Shown one piece after another: positions 1-9,332 of a stretch of 21,787 nt of DNA; within the stretch, counting starts at the first letter, position 1; each line of letters begins with the position of its first letter. The DNA is from JBDIAR01 sp039812545. Lineage in GTDB: Bacteria; Actinomycetota; Actinomycetes; Actinomycetales; Dermatophilaceae. A model generated the notes under the pieces. That model saw only the letters and a program-made list of their open reading frames with translations, did not search any database and was not told the origin of the DNA. Location of the stretch: positions 1 to 21,787 of the forward strand of contig JBDIAR010000033.1 in the NCBI GenBank assembly GCA_039812545.1, read 5' to 3'. Both the position numbers and the translations under genes were made by a program.

Positions 1-10
1 TGGGGTGAAG

Positions 11-42
11 AGGGGTCCTGGTGCGCACGCACCAGGACCCCT
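11..42 (-). terminator. Hairpin terminator of the first import operon
   Basis: A perfect 15-bp inverted repeat, AGGGGTCCTGGTGCG at 11-25 and its complement at 28-42, with only two bases between the arms, so the real hairpin has about 14 pairs and a four-base loop. It lies 56 bp past the stop codon of the minus-strand permease gene ending at 98. The sequence after it on the minus strand (CTTCACCCCA) is not T-rich, which is common for actinobacterial terminators. It implies that the operon ends with this permease and that no ATPase gene is co-transcribed. Confidence 0.72.
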
Positions 43-71
43 CAGAATTGGTCGGCTCAGAATTGGCCGGC
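42..71. repeat. Two-copy 15-bp tandem repeat after a stop codon
   Basis: TCAGAATTGGTCGGC at 42-56 is followed directly by TCAGAATTGGCCGGC at 57-71, a 14/15 match. A decayed third start, TCAGACTTC, follows at 72. The array fills the gap between the permease stop (98-100) and the terminator stem, whose last base it shares. No function is evident. Confidence 0.75.
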
Positions 72-97
72 TCAGACTTCTCAGGCCGGGCTCGTTG

Positions 98-961
98 TCA
101 GCCCTTCACCGCTCCCGAGGTCATGCCACGGATCAGGAAGCGCTGCAGGACGAAGAACACCAGCATCGGCAGCACCATCGAGATGAAGGCGCCGGCGGTG
201 AGGAGTTCCTGGCCCTGACCCTGGGTCCCCAACAACTGCTGGAGTTTGACGATGACCGTCCCGTTGTCGTTGTTCAGGAAGATCTTCGCGATCAGCAGGT
301 CGTTCCAGACCCAGAGGAACTGCAGCGTCGCGAAGGCCGCCATGGCGGGCACGGCCATCGGCGCCACGAGCTTCCAGAACGTCTGGAAGTGCGAGCAGCC
401 GTCGATCTTGGCCGACTCCACGACACTGAACGGCAGGGTCGCCATGTAGTTGCGCAGGGTGTAGATCGCCAACGGCATACCGAAGCCGGTATGCAGCAGC
501 CAGACCGCGATGTACTGACCCGAGATGCCCGCCCCGCGCGGACCGAGCACGTCCAGCAGGGGCTGGAAGGCGACCTGGATCGGCACGACCATCACCGCGA
601 CGATCGCGATGAAGAGCACGTCCTTGCCCCGGAAGTTCATGAACGTGAAGGCGTATGCCGCGAAAGCCGCGAACATGATCGGGATGATCGTGGCCGGTAC
701 CGCGACGACGACGCTGTTGATGAAGCCCGCGCCCATGTCCTGTTGGTCGAACACGCTGCGGTAGTTGTCCGACGTCCAGCCGGTCCCGAAGGGATTGAAC
801 AGCGCCGTCCACCAGCCCGAACCCGCGGCGTCGATCCGGGTCCGGAACGAGGTGACGAGCAGTCCCAACGTCGGGATAGACCACAGGATCGCCAGGATCG
901 TCATGACGACGATCGAGAACGGGCTGAGCGGACGGCCGTCTTTCATCAGTCTCTGGCTCAT
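98..961 (-). CDS. Sugar ABC importer permease, MalG/AglG type
   Basis: A 287-residue inner-membrane permease of the binding-protein-dependent sugar importer family. It forms half of the membrane channel with the permease encoded just upstream. About six hydrophobic segments are visible, the first at residues 14-35. The cytoplasmic EAA coupling loop that docks on the ATPase reads ESAKIDGCSHFQTFWKLVAP, near residues 180-200. The length is normal for MalG-type proteins. The ATG at 961 overlaps the preceding stop codon as ATGA, so the two permeases are translationally coupled. It is the last gene of the operon before the hairpin at 11-42. Substrate is inferred only from the neighbours, which look most like alpha-glucoside transporters. 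Confidence 0.88.
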   Translation of the reverse strand: MSQRLMKDGRPLSPFSIVVMTILAILWSIPTLGLLVTSFRTRIDAAGSGWWTALFNPFGTGWTSDNYRSVFDQQDMGAGFINSVVVAVPATIIPIMFAAFAAYAFTFMNFRGKDVLFIAIVAVMVVPIQVAFQPLLDVLGPRGAGISGQYIAVWLLHTGFGMPLAIYTLRNYMATLPFSVVESAKIDGCSHFQTFWKLVAPMAVPAMAAFATLQFLWVWNDLLIAKIFLNNDNGTVIVKLQQLLGTQGQGQELLTAGAFISMVLPMLVFFVLQRFLIRGMTSGAVKG

Positions 962-2118
962 CGGTTCGCCTCCGCCTCACGGAATTGCTTCACCTGGTAG
1001 ATCAACACCGGGATGATCGCCACGAGCAGGACGACGACGATGGCCGAGGCCACGCCCGCCTCGCTGTCGGCGAACATCTTGTTGAAGAACAGGTTTGCGA
1101 TCACATTGCTCTTGTAGTTGCCGTTGGTCATCACATAGACGATGTCGAAAACCTTGAGCACGGTGATCAGCACGGTGATGAAGACCGTGATGATCGTGCC
1201 CTTGATCTGCGGGATGATGACCTTCCAGAAGATCTGGAGTTCGGAGGCGCCGTCGATCCGGGCGGCTTCGAGGGTGTCGTCGGGGACGCCCTTGATCGCC
1301 GAGGACAGCAGGACCATGGAGAACCCCACCTGCAGCCAGATGAGGATGACCATGAGCAGAATCGAATTCAGCCGGGCCGTGTCGACCTGCAACCAGGTCT
1401 GCGGGGTACCGCCGAAAGCGGAGAGGATGGCGTTGAGCAGGCCGGTCTGCGCCTGACCCTTTGCCTGCCATTCGTAGACCAGACCCCAGATGGCCGAGGC
1501 GCCCACGAAGGAAATCGCCATCGGCAGGAAGATCGCGCTCTTGACGATCTTCTCGCCCCGGGCTGAGAGCTTGTCGGCCAGGACCGCGACGACCACCCCG
1601 AAAGACACCGTGACCACGGGCACGATGAGCAACCAGAGGATGTTGTTGAAGATCGAGTTCCAGAAGTCGGAGCTGGCGAAGATCTCCTTGTAATTCTGGA
1701 AGCCCACCCAGGCCGTGCTGTCCTTGTTGGCGAAGGAGTACACGATGGTCTGGATCGCCGGATAGAGCAGCATGAGGCCGATGAGCGAGAATCCCGGCAG
1801 CAGGAAGGCATACGGGATCACTCCCTCGGACAATCTGCGCGGCAGACCCTCCACGAACATGTTGAGGAAGTAGAAGAAGGCCATCGCCCCGCCCACGCCC
1901 GCGATGAGCGCGAGTATGCCGATGACGACCTTGTTGTTGCCGAACCACTGCGGGTAGTAGGCGAAGGCGAGGAACAGGTTCGCGATGGCCCAGACCATGA
2001 CCGCCATGCCGAGGACTCCCCCGACGACCTTGGCGGGGTTGAGCCGCCCATCGTCGACCTTGGGGGTCCCGGCCGGCAGCGGTGCCGGACGCGCGACGTC
2101 GATGGCTTCGGTCGTCAT
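958..2118 (-). CDS. Sugar ABC importer permease, MalF/AglF type
   Basis: A 386-residue permease, partner of the MalG-type protein downstream. It is longer than the usual 290-310 residues because extra hydrophobic segments precede the core domain, roughly residues 31-55 and 62-88, a layout seen in AglF-type alpha-glucoside permeases. The EAA loop, LEAARIDGASELQIFWKVII, is near residues 283-302. I chose the ATG at 2118 because it overlaps the stop of the lipoprotein gene as ATGA. An in-frame start at 2184 would run 70 bases into that gene for a non-hydrophobic tail. One isoleucine (in VIGILAL) uses the rare codon ATA, which lies inside a GGCATAC motif at 1914-1920. Confidence 0.87.
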   Translation of the reverse strand: MTTEAIDVARPAPLPAGTPKVDDGRLNPAKVVGGVLGMAVMVWAIANLFLAFAYYPQWFGNNKVVIGILALIAGVGGAMAFFYFLNMFVEGLPRRLSEGVIPYAFLLPGFSLIGLMLLYPAIQTIVYSFANKDSTAWVGFQNYKEIFASSDFWNSIFNNILWLLIVPVVTVSFGVVVAVLADKLSARGEKIVKSAIFLPMAISFVGASAIWGLVYEWQAKGQAQTGLLNAILSAFGGTPQTWLQVDTARLNSILLMVILIWLQVGFSMVLLSSAIKGVPDDTLEAARIDGASELQIFWKVIIPQIKGTIITVFITVLITVLKVFDIVYVMTNGNYKSNVIANLFFNKMFADSEAGVASAIVVVLLVAIIPVLIYQVKQFREAEANR

Positions 2119-3473
2119 GACGTCGGCCAGCTCGCTTCGATCTGGTCGCAGACCTGCTGGGATGACTTGGTCCCCTTCAGCCACTCGACCATCCCGGTCC
2201 AGAAGGTGCCCGATCCGACCGACTTGGGCATGACGTCAGACCCGTCGTACCGGAAGGCATCGGCGTTGTACGCCATCTTGGCGATGTTCCGGGTGGTCTC
2301 GTCCGGGTACAGCGACTGGTCGAAGGTCTTGTGCGGCGACAGCCACCCGCTGTCCTTGGCCCAGGGGCCGCCGAACTTGTCCGAGGTGATGAACTTCATG
2401 ACCTCCTGGGCGTCCTTGTCGTTGCCGTTGAAGAGCGCGGCCAGGTCGCCGCCACCGAGGATCGGTTGACCCTTGAACGGGCTGCCGTCGAACTTGGGGA
2501 AGACGAAGATGCCGACCCGGCGGTCGAGATCCTTCTTGACCGCATCCGGGAAGAAGGTGACGGCGAAGTTCCCCTGGCGCTCGATCATGCACCGGGGCGG
2601 GCTCTGGAACGCCGGCAGGATCGCCTTGGCGAAGGCCGTGCTGAGGATGCCGTTGGGGCCACCGAAGACGTTGCCGTCGGTCTTGATGACCTTGCCGACC
2701 TCGTCGAACGCCTTGACGATCCGCGGGTCGTTGAACGGGATCTTGTGGTAGATCCACTGGTCGTAGACCTCCGGACCGTACATCCGCAGGACGTACTCCT
2801 CGATCCAGTCCGTCCCGACCCAGCCGGTCGCCTGAGCGGATTCCCAGCCCATGCACCAGGGAGCGGTGCCGGAGGCCTTGATCTTGTCGGTGATCTGGTA
2901 CAGCTCGTCGAGGGTGGCGGGGGCCTTGTTGTAACCGGCGGCGCCGTAGGTCTGCTGGTTGTACCAGACGATGGACTTCACGGCCATCCGCATGGGGGCG
3001 CCGTAGACCCGGCCCTTGTAGTTGGCGGAGTCGAGGAATCCGGGCACCAGCGTCGCCTTCAGCGCGTCGTAGTCGAGGAAGGTGTCGATGGGCTGCACCT
3101 TGCCCTGAGCGGCGAACTCCATGATGCCGCCGGGCTGGGGGAACAGGCCGATATCGGGTGAGTCGCCGGACTTGACCTTGGACTTGATGTTCGTCGTGAA
3201 GTCCTGGTCCGAGACGTACTGGACCTGTATGCCGCTGGAGGCGGTGAAGTCGGCGAGCGACTTCTTGAAGGAAGCCTCTTCGGCACCACCGAAGGCGCCC
3301 ATGATGGTGACCTTCTTGTCGCCGTCGACCTGACCGTTGTCGACATAGCCGCCGATCCCGGCGGCTGCGCCGCCACCGGCGGCGTTCGGATTTTGCAGGC
3401 AGGCGCTCAGGCCCATGGACACACTGACAGCGAGGCCGGCGGCCAGCACTGTTCGTGTAACGCGTGGCGTCAT
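2115..3473 (-). CDS. Sugar-binding lipoprotein of an ABC importer, AglE-like
   Basis: A 452-residue extracytoplasmic solute-binding protein that delivers sugar to the two permeases encoded downstream. The N-terminus has two arginines, a hydrophobic stretch and a lipobox LSAC with the acylated cysteine at residue 25, so it should be anchored to the membrane. The stretch CMGWESAQATGWVGTDWIEE and the following YDQWIYHKIPFNDP resemble alpha-glucoside-binding AglE proteins as I recall them; the exact sugar is an inference. I chose the ATG at 3473, preceded by AAGGAG five bases upstream. A GTG at 3479 would overlap that ribosome-binding site. It is the first gene of a three-gene operon with coupled starts and no ATPase; such importers in Streptomyces use the shared ATPase MsiK. 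Confidence 0.86.
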   Translation of the reverse strand: MTPRVTRTVLAAGLAVSVSMGLSACLQNPNAAGGGAAAGIGGYVDNGQVDGDKKVTIMGAFGGAEEASFKKSLADFTASSGIQVQYVSDQDFTTNIKSKVKSGDSPDIGLFPQPGGIMEFAAQGKVQPIDTFLDYDALKATLVPGFLDSANYKGRVYGAPMRMAVKSIVWYNQQTYGAAGYNKAPATLDELYQITDKIKASGTAPWCMGWESAQATGWVGTDWIEEYVLRMYGPEVYDQWIYHKIPFNDPRIVKAFDEVGKVIKTDGNVFGGPNGILSTAFAKAILPAFQSPPRCMIERQGNFAVTFFPDAVKKDLDRRVGIFVFPKFDGSPFKGQPILGGGDLAALFNGNDKDAQEVMKFITSDKFGGPWAKDSGWLSPHKTFDQSLYPDETTRNIAKMAYNADAFRYDGSDVMPKSVGSGTFWTGMVEWLKGTKSSQQVCDQIEASWPTS

Positions 3474-3836
3474 GACCACTCCTTAAGGAACTGACTACGG
3501 GGGCGAACACCGCTGGCTCTGATTCGTCGAACCGGCGTCGCGGTCAGCTTCCATGGCGACGACGCCACCCGCTCGGAGCACACGGTGAGGGCCGGACCAC
3601 CATAGGACTCGTCACCCTTGCCGGGCGGTCTCATCGCCGCGTCGTTACCGACTTGATGCCGACGAACCCGGCATCGTCAAGGGTCGACGGAGGGTACGGC
3701 TCGGGCCGCCGCGGCAATAGGCTTGGGGTCCCGGGACCACATCTTGCGAGGTGGCCGGACCCGCGCAGGACCGGGCGGGACCCGGGCCGGACCCGCGCAG
3801 AACCAGTGACGTGATCAGAGCGGAAGGGACACGACG
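3474..3836. other. Divergent control region between importer and fumarase
   Basis: This 363-bp gap without a gene must hold promoters for the minus-strand importer and the plus-strand fumarase. I see no convincing -35/-10 pair. It contains a perfect palindrome GGTCCCGGGACC at 3727-3738 and a spaced 16-bp direct repeat listed separately. TTCGTCGAA at 3523-3531 is a short palindrome that could be an operator of a LacI-type regulator, but it is weak. The fumarase ribosome-binding site GGAAGG lies about nine bases before its ATG. No plausible small gene is seen. Confidence 0.6.
3753..3800. repeat. Spaced 16-bp direct repeat upstream of fumarase
   Basis: GGCCGGACCCGCGCAG occurs at 3753-3768 and again, identical, at 3785-3800. 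The copies are 32 bp apart, about three helical turns, and each is followed by RACC. The second copy ends 36 bases before the fumarase start. Same-face spacing suggests a possible binding site for a regulator of the fumarase-kinase pair, but a chance duplication is equally possible. Confidence 0.7.
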
Positions 3837-5583
<1,747 letters not shown>

Positions 5584-5600
<17 letters not shown>

Positions 5601-6633
5601 CGTCCTGCTGCACGGCAGCGTCTTCTACGACGACGTCTTCGTCGGACTCCGCTCGGCGCCCTCGCCGGGGACGGAGGTGTGGGCGGGCCGGCGGGGCGTC
5701 GCGCCCGGTGGCGTCGCGAATATCGCCGTCGCGTGCGCGCGCCTGGGCCTGCTGACCCGGATCGCCTGCGACTTCGGCGACGACCTTCCCGGCCGCTGGT
5801 GCCGGGACGTGTTGCGTGCAGAGGGGGTGGATCTGGGTTCCTCGCCGGTGCATCGCGGCTGGCCGACCCCGACCACCATGTCGTGGAACTGGTCCGGGGA
5901 TCGCGCCATGATCACCTACGGCGAACCGGCTCCCGCCCCGCCCGCCGACGCGGTGGCGCCGGCACCGTCTCGGGCGCTGTTCACCTGGCTGGACGTCGAA
6001 CCCGGCTGGCGGGGGTCGCTCGTGACCGAAGCCGTCGCGGCGGGAACTGAGGTGTTCGTCGACGCCGGGTGGGACGAGACCGGCGCCTGGGACCGCGCCC
6101 GATTGCGCCAACTGTCGGGCTGCGCGGCCTTCCTCCCCAACGCCGGCGAGGCAATGGCATACGCACGGTGTGGTGACGTGGCAGCGGCAGCCGCCGCGCT
6201 GGCCGAGTACGTCCCGCTGGTCGTCGTGACCGACGGTCCGCGCGGGGTGTATGCCGTGGACTCGAGTTCCGTTGTCGCGGTGCACTGCCCGGCTCTCGAT
6301 GTGCCGGCGTGTGACACGACCGGCGCGGGAGACTGCTTCTCCGCGGGCTTCATCTTCGCCTCCCTGGCGCACTGGGCGCTGGCCGAGCGGTTGTCGTTCG
6401 CGACCTTGTGTGCGGCCTTGTCCGTGCAGGAGTTGACCGGTTCGCTCGGTAGTCCGGGCTGGGCCGAGATCGCGACGTGGTGGGCGGGTGCCCGAGGCGA
6501 CCGGGACCTGCGGGACCGCTACGACTTCCTCGACCGGGCACTGCCGGACACCCTGCCGCCCGAAGCGACGCGCGCACCGACGTCGCCGCGATGGCCGTTG
6601 CCGACGGCGGATCCTCGCAGGTTGACCCGCTAG
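5584..6633 (+). CDS. PfkB-family carbohydrate kinase
   Basis: A 349-residue ribokinase-fold (PfkB) kinase that transfers phosphate from ATP to a sugar or nucleoside hydroxyl in the cytoplasm. The first family signature is visible as APGGVANIAVACARLG at residues 40-55. The second, DTTGAGDCFSAGF at 244-256, contains the catalytic base Asp250 and the anion hole. LVVVTDGPRGVYAV at 212-225 is the usual strand before the ATP site. The substrate cannot be read from sequence. The GTG at 5584 overlaps the fumarase gene by 17 bases, so translation is probably coupled, although no strong ribosome-binding site is seen. Its TAG stop shares the bases CTAG with the stop of the opposing glmM gene. A tail of about 25 residues rich in Pro and Arg follows the domain. 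Confidence 0.88.
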
Positions 6634-8021
6634 ATCGCGAGTTCGGCCTCGACGACGTCCGCGAGGCGCTTGGCGACGCCCTGGGCCAGATCCAACGTGG
6701 GTGCCTCGACCATGACCCGGACCAGCGGCTCGGTCCCACTCTTGCGCAACAGGATTCGACCCGAGTCACCGAGCTCGTCCTCGGCTGCGGCGACGGCCGC
6801 GGAGATGACCGGGTTGTCCTGGAGCCGGGTCTTGTCGACCCCCTTGACGTTGACCAGGGACTGCGGCAGGCGGGTCATGACACCGGCGAGCTCTCGCAGG
6901 GTCCGGCCGGTCTGGGCCACCCGCGCGGCGAGCATGAGACCGGTCAGTGTCCCGTCACCGGTGGTCGCGTGATCGAGGAAGATGACGTGGCCGGACTGCT
7001 CGCCGCCCAGCGAATAGCCGCCGGCCTTCATGTCCTCCAGGACATACCGATCGCCGACCGCGGTCTTGCGCACGGTGATGCCCTCGCGTTCCATCGCCAG
7101 GAACAGGCCGAGGTTGCTCATGACGGTTGCCACCAGGGTGTTCTTGCGCAGCGCCGCGCGCTCGCGCAGCGCCAGGGCGAGGATGGCCATGATCTGGTCT
7201 CCGTCGACCTGTGCGCCGGTGTGGTCGACGGCCAGGCAGCGGTCGGCGTCCCCGTCGTGGGCGATCCCGAGGTCTGCACCGCGCTCGACGACGGCGGTCT
7301 GCAACATCCCCAAGTGGGTCGACCCGTACCCGTCGTTGATGTTCAACCCGTCCGGTTCGCCACCGATGACGGTTACCTCGGCACCGGCCGCCCGGAAGGC
7401 CTGCGGTGACACCTGGGCGGCCGCACCGTGGGCGCCGTCGATGACGACCTTGAGGCCGTCCATCCGGTTCGGCAGGACGGACAGCAGGTGCGAGACGTAT
7501 CGGGCCCGGCCGTCCGGGAGCGCACGCACCCGGCCCACCTGGAAGCCGATCGGCCGCTCCCAGGGTCGGCGCAGGTTGGCCTCGATGGCGTCCTCGATCT
7601 CGTCGTCGAGCTTGTGGCCGCCCCGGGTGAGGAACTTGATCCCGTTGTCCGGCATCGGGTTGTGCGAAGCGGACAGCATGACTCCGAGGTCCGCGTGGAC
7701 GTCGGCCGTCAGGAAGGCGATGGCCGGCGTCGGCAGGACTCCCGCGTCGAGCACGTCGACCCCCGCCGAGGCGAGCCCGGCCACGACGGCGGCGGAGAGG
7801 AACTCGCCGGAGGCCCGCGGGTCGCGGCCCACGACCGCCCGGGGCCGGTGGCCGGCGAACTCCCCGGTCTGGGTCAGCACGTGGGCCGCCGCAACCGACA
7901 GGTCCAGGGCCAGCTCGGCGGTGATGTCCCGATTCGCCAGACCACGAACTCCGTCGGTGCCGAACAGCCGCGGCCCGGTTGGCGGGGCAACGGACTGCGT
8001 CGCGTCGGACTGTGAGGCCAC
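6630..8021 (-). CDS. glmM: Phosphoglucosamine mutase GlmM
   Basis: A 463-residue cytoplasmic enzyme that converts glucosamine-6-phosphate to glucosamine-1-phosphate for UDP-GlcNAc and peptidoglycan synthesis. All alpha-phosphohexomutase landmarks are present: the N-terminal FGTDGVRG at 20-27, the phosphoserine loop SASHNP with Ser119, the Mg-binding loop DGDADR at 256-261, the sugar-binding GEQSGH at 340-345 and the phosphate-binding RKSGTEPLVRV at 426-436. Glu-Gln-Ser-Gly in the sugar loop fits GlmM better than phosphomannomutase. The GTG at 8021 follows GAAGGG by about eight bases and gives a 17-residue extension before the conserved start. Placement after rplM-rpsI is typical of actinobacteria. 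A hairpin lies just upstream. Confidence 0.97.
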   Translation of the reverse strand: MASQSDATQSVAPPTGPRLFGTDGVRGLANRDITAELALDLSVAAAHVLTQTGEFAGHRPRAVVGRDPRASGEFLSAAVVAGLASAGVDVLDAGVLPTPAIAFLTADVHADLGVMLSASHNPMPDNGIKFLTRGGHKLDDEIEDAIEANLRRPWERPIGFQVGRVRALPDGRARYVSHLLSVLPNRMDGLKVVIDGAHGAAAQVSPQAFRAAGAEVTVIGGEPDGLNINDGYGSTHLGMLQTAVVERGADLGIAHDGDADRCLAVDHTGAQVDGDQIMAILALALRERAALRKNTLVATVMSNLGLFLAMEREGITVRKTAVGDRYVLEDMKAGGYSLGGEQSGHVIFLDHATTGDGTLTGLMLAARVAQTGRTLRELAGVMTRLPQSLVNVKGVDKTRLQDNPVISAAVAAAEDELGDSGRILLRKSGTEPLVRVMVEAPTLDLAQGVAKRLADVVEAELAI

Positions 8022-8036
8022 GGTGGATCCCTTCGC

Positions 8037-8077
8037 AGCCGAACCCCGCGCGGCGGCATACCGGGCGGGGTTCGGCT
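8037..8077 (-). terminator. Hairpin between rpsI and glmM
   Basis: A perfect 13-bp inverted repeat, AGCCGAACCCCGC at 8037-8049 and GCGGGGTTCGGCT at 8065-8077, with a 15-base loop that contains a GGCATAC motif. On the minus strand it begins 35 bases after the rpsI stop and ends 15 bases before the glmM GTG, touching the glmM ribosome-binding region. No T-tract follows. It could terminate part of the ribosomal-protein transcript or lower glmM expression; sequence alone cannot separate these. Confidence 0.6.
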
Positions 8078-8111
8078 CTGAGTCATGCGATCCGCAACGG
8101 ACCGAGATCGA

Positions 8112-8615
8112 TCAACGCTTGCTGTACTGCGGCGCCTTGCGCGCCTTCTTCAGACCGGCCTTCTTCCGCTCCGGCACGCGGGCATCCCGGGTGAGGAAGC
8201 CGGCCTTCTTCAGCGCCGGCCGGTTCAGTTCGGGGTCGACCCCGTTGAGCGAACGGGCCACGCCGAGGCGCACCGCACCGGCCTGACCGGAGGTGCCACC
8301 GCCGCCGACGCGCACGAGAACGTCATACGCGCCGTCCAGTTCGAGCACCTTGAGCGGCTCGTTGACGAGCTGCTGGTGCACCTTGTTGGGGAAGTACTCC
8401 TCCAGGGTGCGACCGTTGATGGTCCACTGGCCGGTCCCCGGGACGATGCGAACCCGGGCGACGGCCTGCTTGCGACGACCGGTGGCACCCCCGGGGGCCG
8501 ATGCGGACGGGCGGCGGGTGGCCGCGGCCGGGGCCTCGGACTGGGAGGTGTACTCGGTGAGTTCGGGCTCGTCGAAGGTGTCCACGTCGAGCTCGGTTTC
8601 GGAAGTGTTGGGCAT
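8112..8615 (-). CDS. rpsI: 30S ribosomal protein S9
   Basis: A 167-residue protein of the small ribosomal subunit. The S9 core runs from GRRKQAVARV (47-56) through GGGGTSGQAGAVRLGVARSL (104-123) to the basic tail KKAGLKKARKAPQYSKR, whose end reaches the P site. About 45 residues precede the core; the first part is acidic (DVDTFDEPELTEY) and the rest rich in Ala, Pro and Ser, an extension common in actinobacterial S9. The ATG at 8615 has AGAGGA six bases upstream. It follows rplM by 45 bases in the same operon. Confidence 0.98.
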   Translation of the reverse strand: MPNTSETELDVDTFDEPELTEYTSQSEAPAAATRRPSASAPGGATGRRKQAVARVRIVPGTGQWTINGRTLEEYFPNKVHQQLVNEPLKVLELDGAYDVLVRVGGGGTSGQAGAVRLGVARSLNGVDPELNRPALKKAGFLTRDARVPERKKAGLKKARKAPQYSKR

Positions 8616-8660
8616 GCTGTCCTCTGTATTCTTCAGCGCTTCACCGGCGGGTTGCCCGGA

Positions 8661-9104
8661 TTACTGCGCAACCTGGGTGATCTCGAAGGGGACGGGCTTC
8701 TGGGCGGAGTGCGGGTGCTCGGCCCCGCTGTAGACCTTGAGCTTGCTCAGCTGCTGGCGGGCCAGGGAGTTCTTGGGCAGCATCCCGCGAACGGCCTTCT
8801 CGACCACCTTGCGCGGGTCCTTCTCCAGGAGTTCGCCATAGGTGACCGACTTCAGGCCGCCGGGGTAGCCGGAGTGCCGGTAGGCCCGCTTCTGGGACGC
8901 CTTGGCACCGGTCAACGCCACCTTGTCGGCGTTGATGATGATGACGAAGTCGCCGGTGTCGACGTGGGGGGCGAAGGTCGCCTTGTGCTTGCCGCGCAAC
9001 AGGATCGCGGTCTGGCTGGCGAGTCGGCCCAGCACGACGTCGGTGGCGTCGATGACGTGCCAGGCGCGAGTGACCTCGCCCGGCTTCGGGGTATAGGTGC
9101 GCAC
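8661..9104 (-). CDS. rplM: 50S ribosomal protein L13
   Basis: A 147-residue protein of the large ribosomal subunit, of standard L13 length. It begins RTYTPKPGEVTRAWHVIDA and contains GRLAS, LRGKHK and the signature GMLPKNSLARQQLSKLKVY followed by HPHSAQ. I chose the GTG at 9104 because the family N-terminus starts there and GAAGG precedes it by about ten bases. A longer in-frame reading to an ATG at 9191 would cover the leader, adding 29 residues unlike L13. First gene of rplM-rpsI-glmM. Confidence 0.98.
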   Translation of the reverse strand: MRTYTPKPGEVTRAWHVIDATDVVLGRLASQTAILLRGKHKATFAPHVDTGDFVIIINADKVALTGAKASQKRAYRHSGYPGGLKSVTYGELLEKDPRKVVEKAVRGMLPKNSLARQQLSKLKVYSGAEHPHSAQKPVPFEITQVAQ

Positions 9105-9135
9105 GTGTTCTTGCCTTCGGTGTCGACGTGAGGGT

Positions 9136-9148
9136 CCCCGTTTCGGGG
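9136..9148 (-). other. Short hairpin in the rplM leader
   Basis: CCCCG at 9136-9140 and CGGGG at 9144-9148 flank a three-base loop, in the leader RNA between the proposed rplM promoter and its GTG. A leader hairpin could serve feedback control by L13 or S9, but this one is small and may mean nothing. Confidence 0.25.
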
Positions 9149-9200
9149 CGATATGCCGGTGCCGCTGCATCCGAGGGAGCGGCAGGCACAACGGTTGACC

Positions 9201-9229
9201 AGTTTACGCGATGGCCAAGGCGAGTCGAA
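9201..9229 (-). promoter_or_regulatory. Probable rplM promoter
   Basis: On the minus strand, TTCGAC (9224-9229) is followed after exactly 17 bases by TAAACT (9201-9206), a good match to a housekeeping sigma-70-type promoter, especially in the -10 box. Transcription would start near 9194, giving a leader of about 90 bases before the rplM GTG at 9104. The surrounding bases are less GC-rich than the genes. Confidence 0.6.
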
Positions 9230-9303
9230 ATCGTCTCCATAGGACCGGCATACCCGCTCTGACCTGCGCAGATGCCCCGACGAGCTCTGCTGCCTCGGCT
9301 CTA

Positions 9304-9322
9304 TGCAAAGGAATTGTGCAAA
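9304..9322 (+). promoter_or_regulatory. TGCAAA direct repeat, possible operator of the regulator gene
   Basis: TGCAAA occurs at 9304-9309 and 9317-9322, a 13-bp period, inside an AT-rich patch (about 9301-9332) that stands out from the GC-rich surroundings and touches the start of the winged-helix gene. Such a site next to an ArsR-type regulator gene suggests autoregulation. This is an inference from position and composition. Confidence 0.4.
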
Positions 9323-9332
9323 ACTATTCGGT

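Noticed and set aside
5..1000. A 331-codon plus-strand open frame over the permease gene
   Set aside because: It is full of His, Arg and Asp with no hydrophobic or domain pattern, and lies opposite a good permease with an EAA loop. It is a shadow of GC-rich coding.
3653..3658. TTGATG as a fumarase -35 box
   Set aside because: No acceptable -10 lies 16-18 bases downstream, so I do not call a promoter there.
9303..9332. An earlier ATG for the winged-helix gene
   Set aside because: It has no ribosome-binding site and would place the AT-rich TGCAAA repeat inside the coding region. The ten extra residues are outside the conserved domain. It remains possible.
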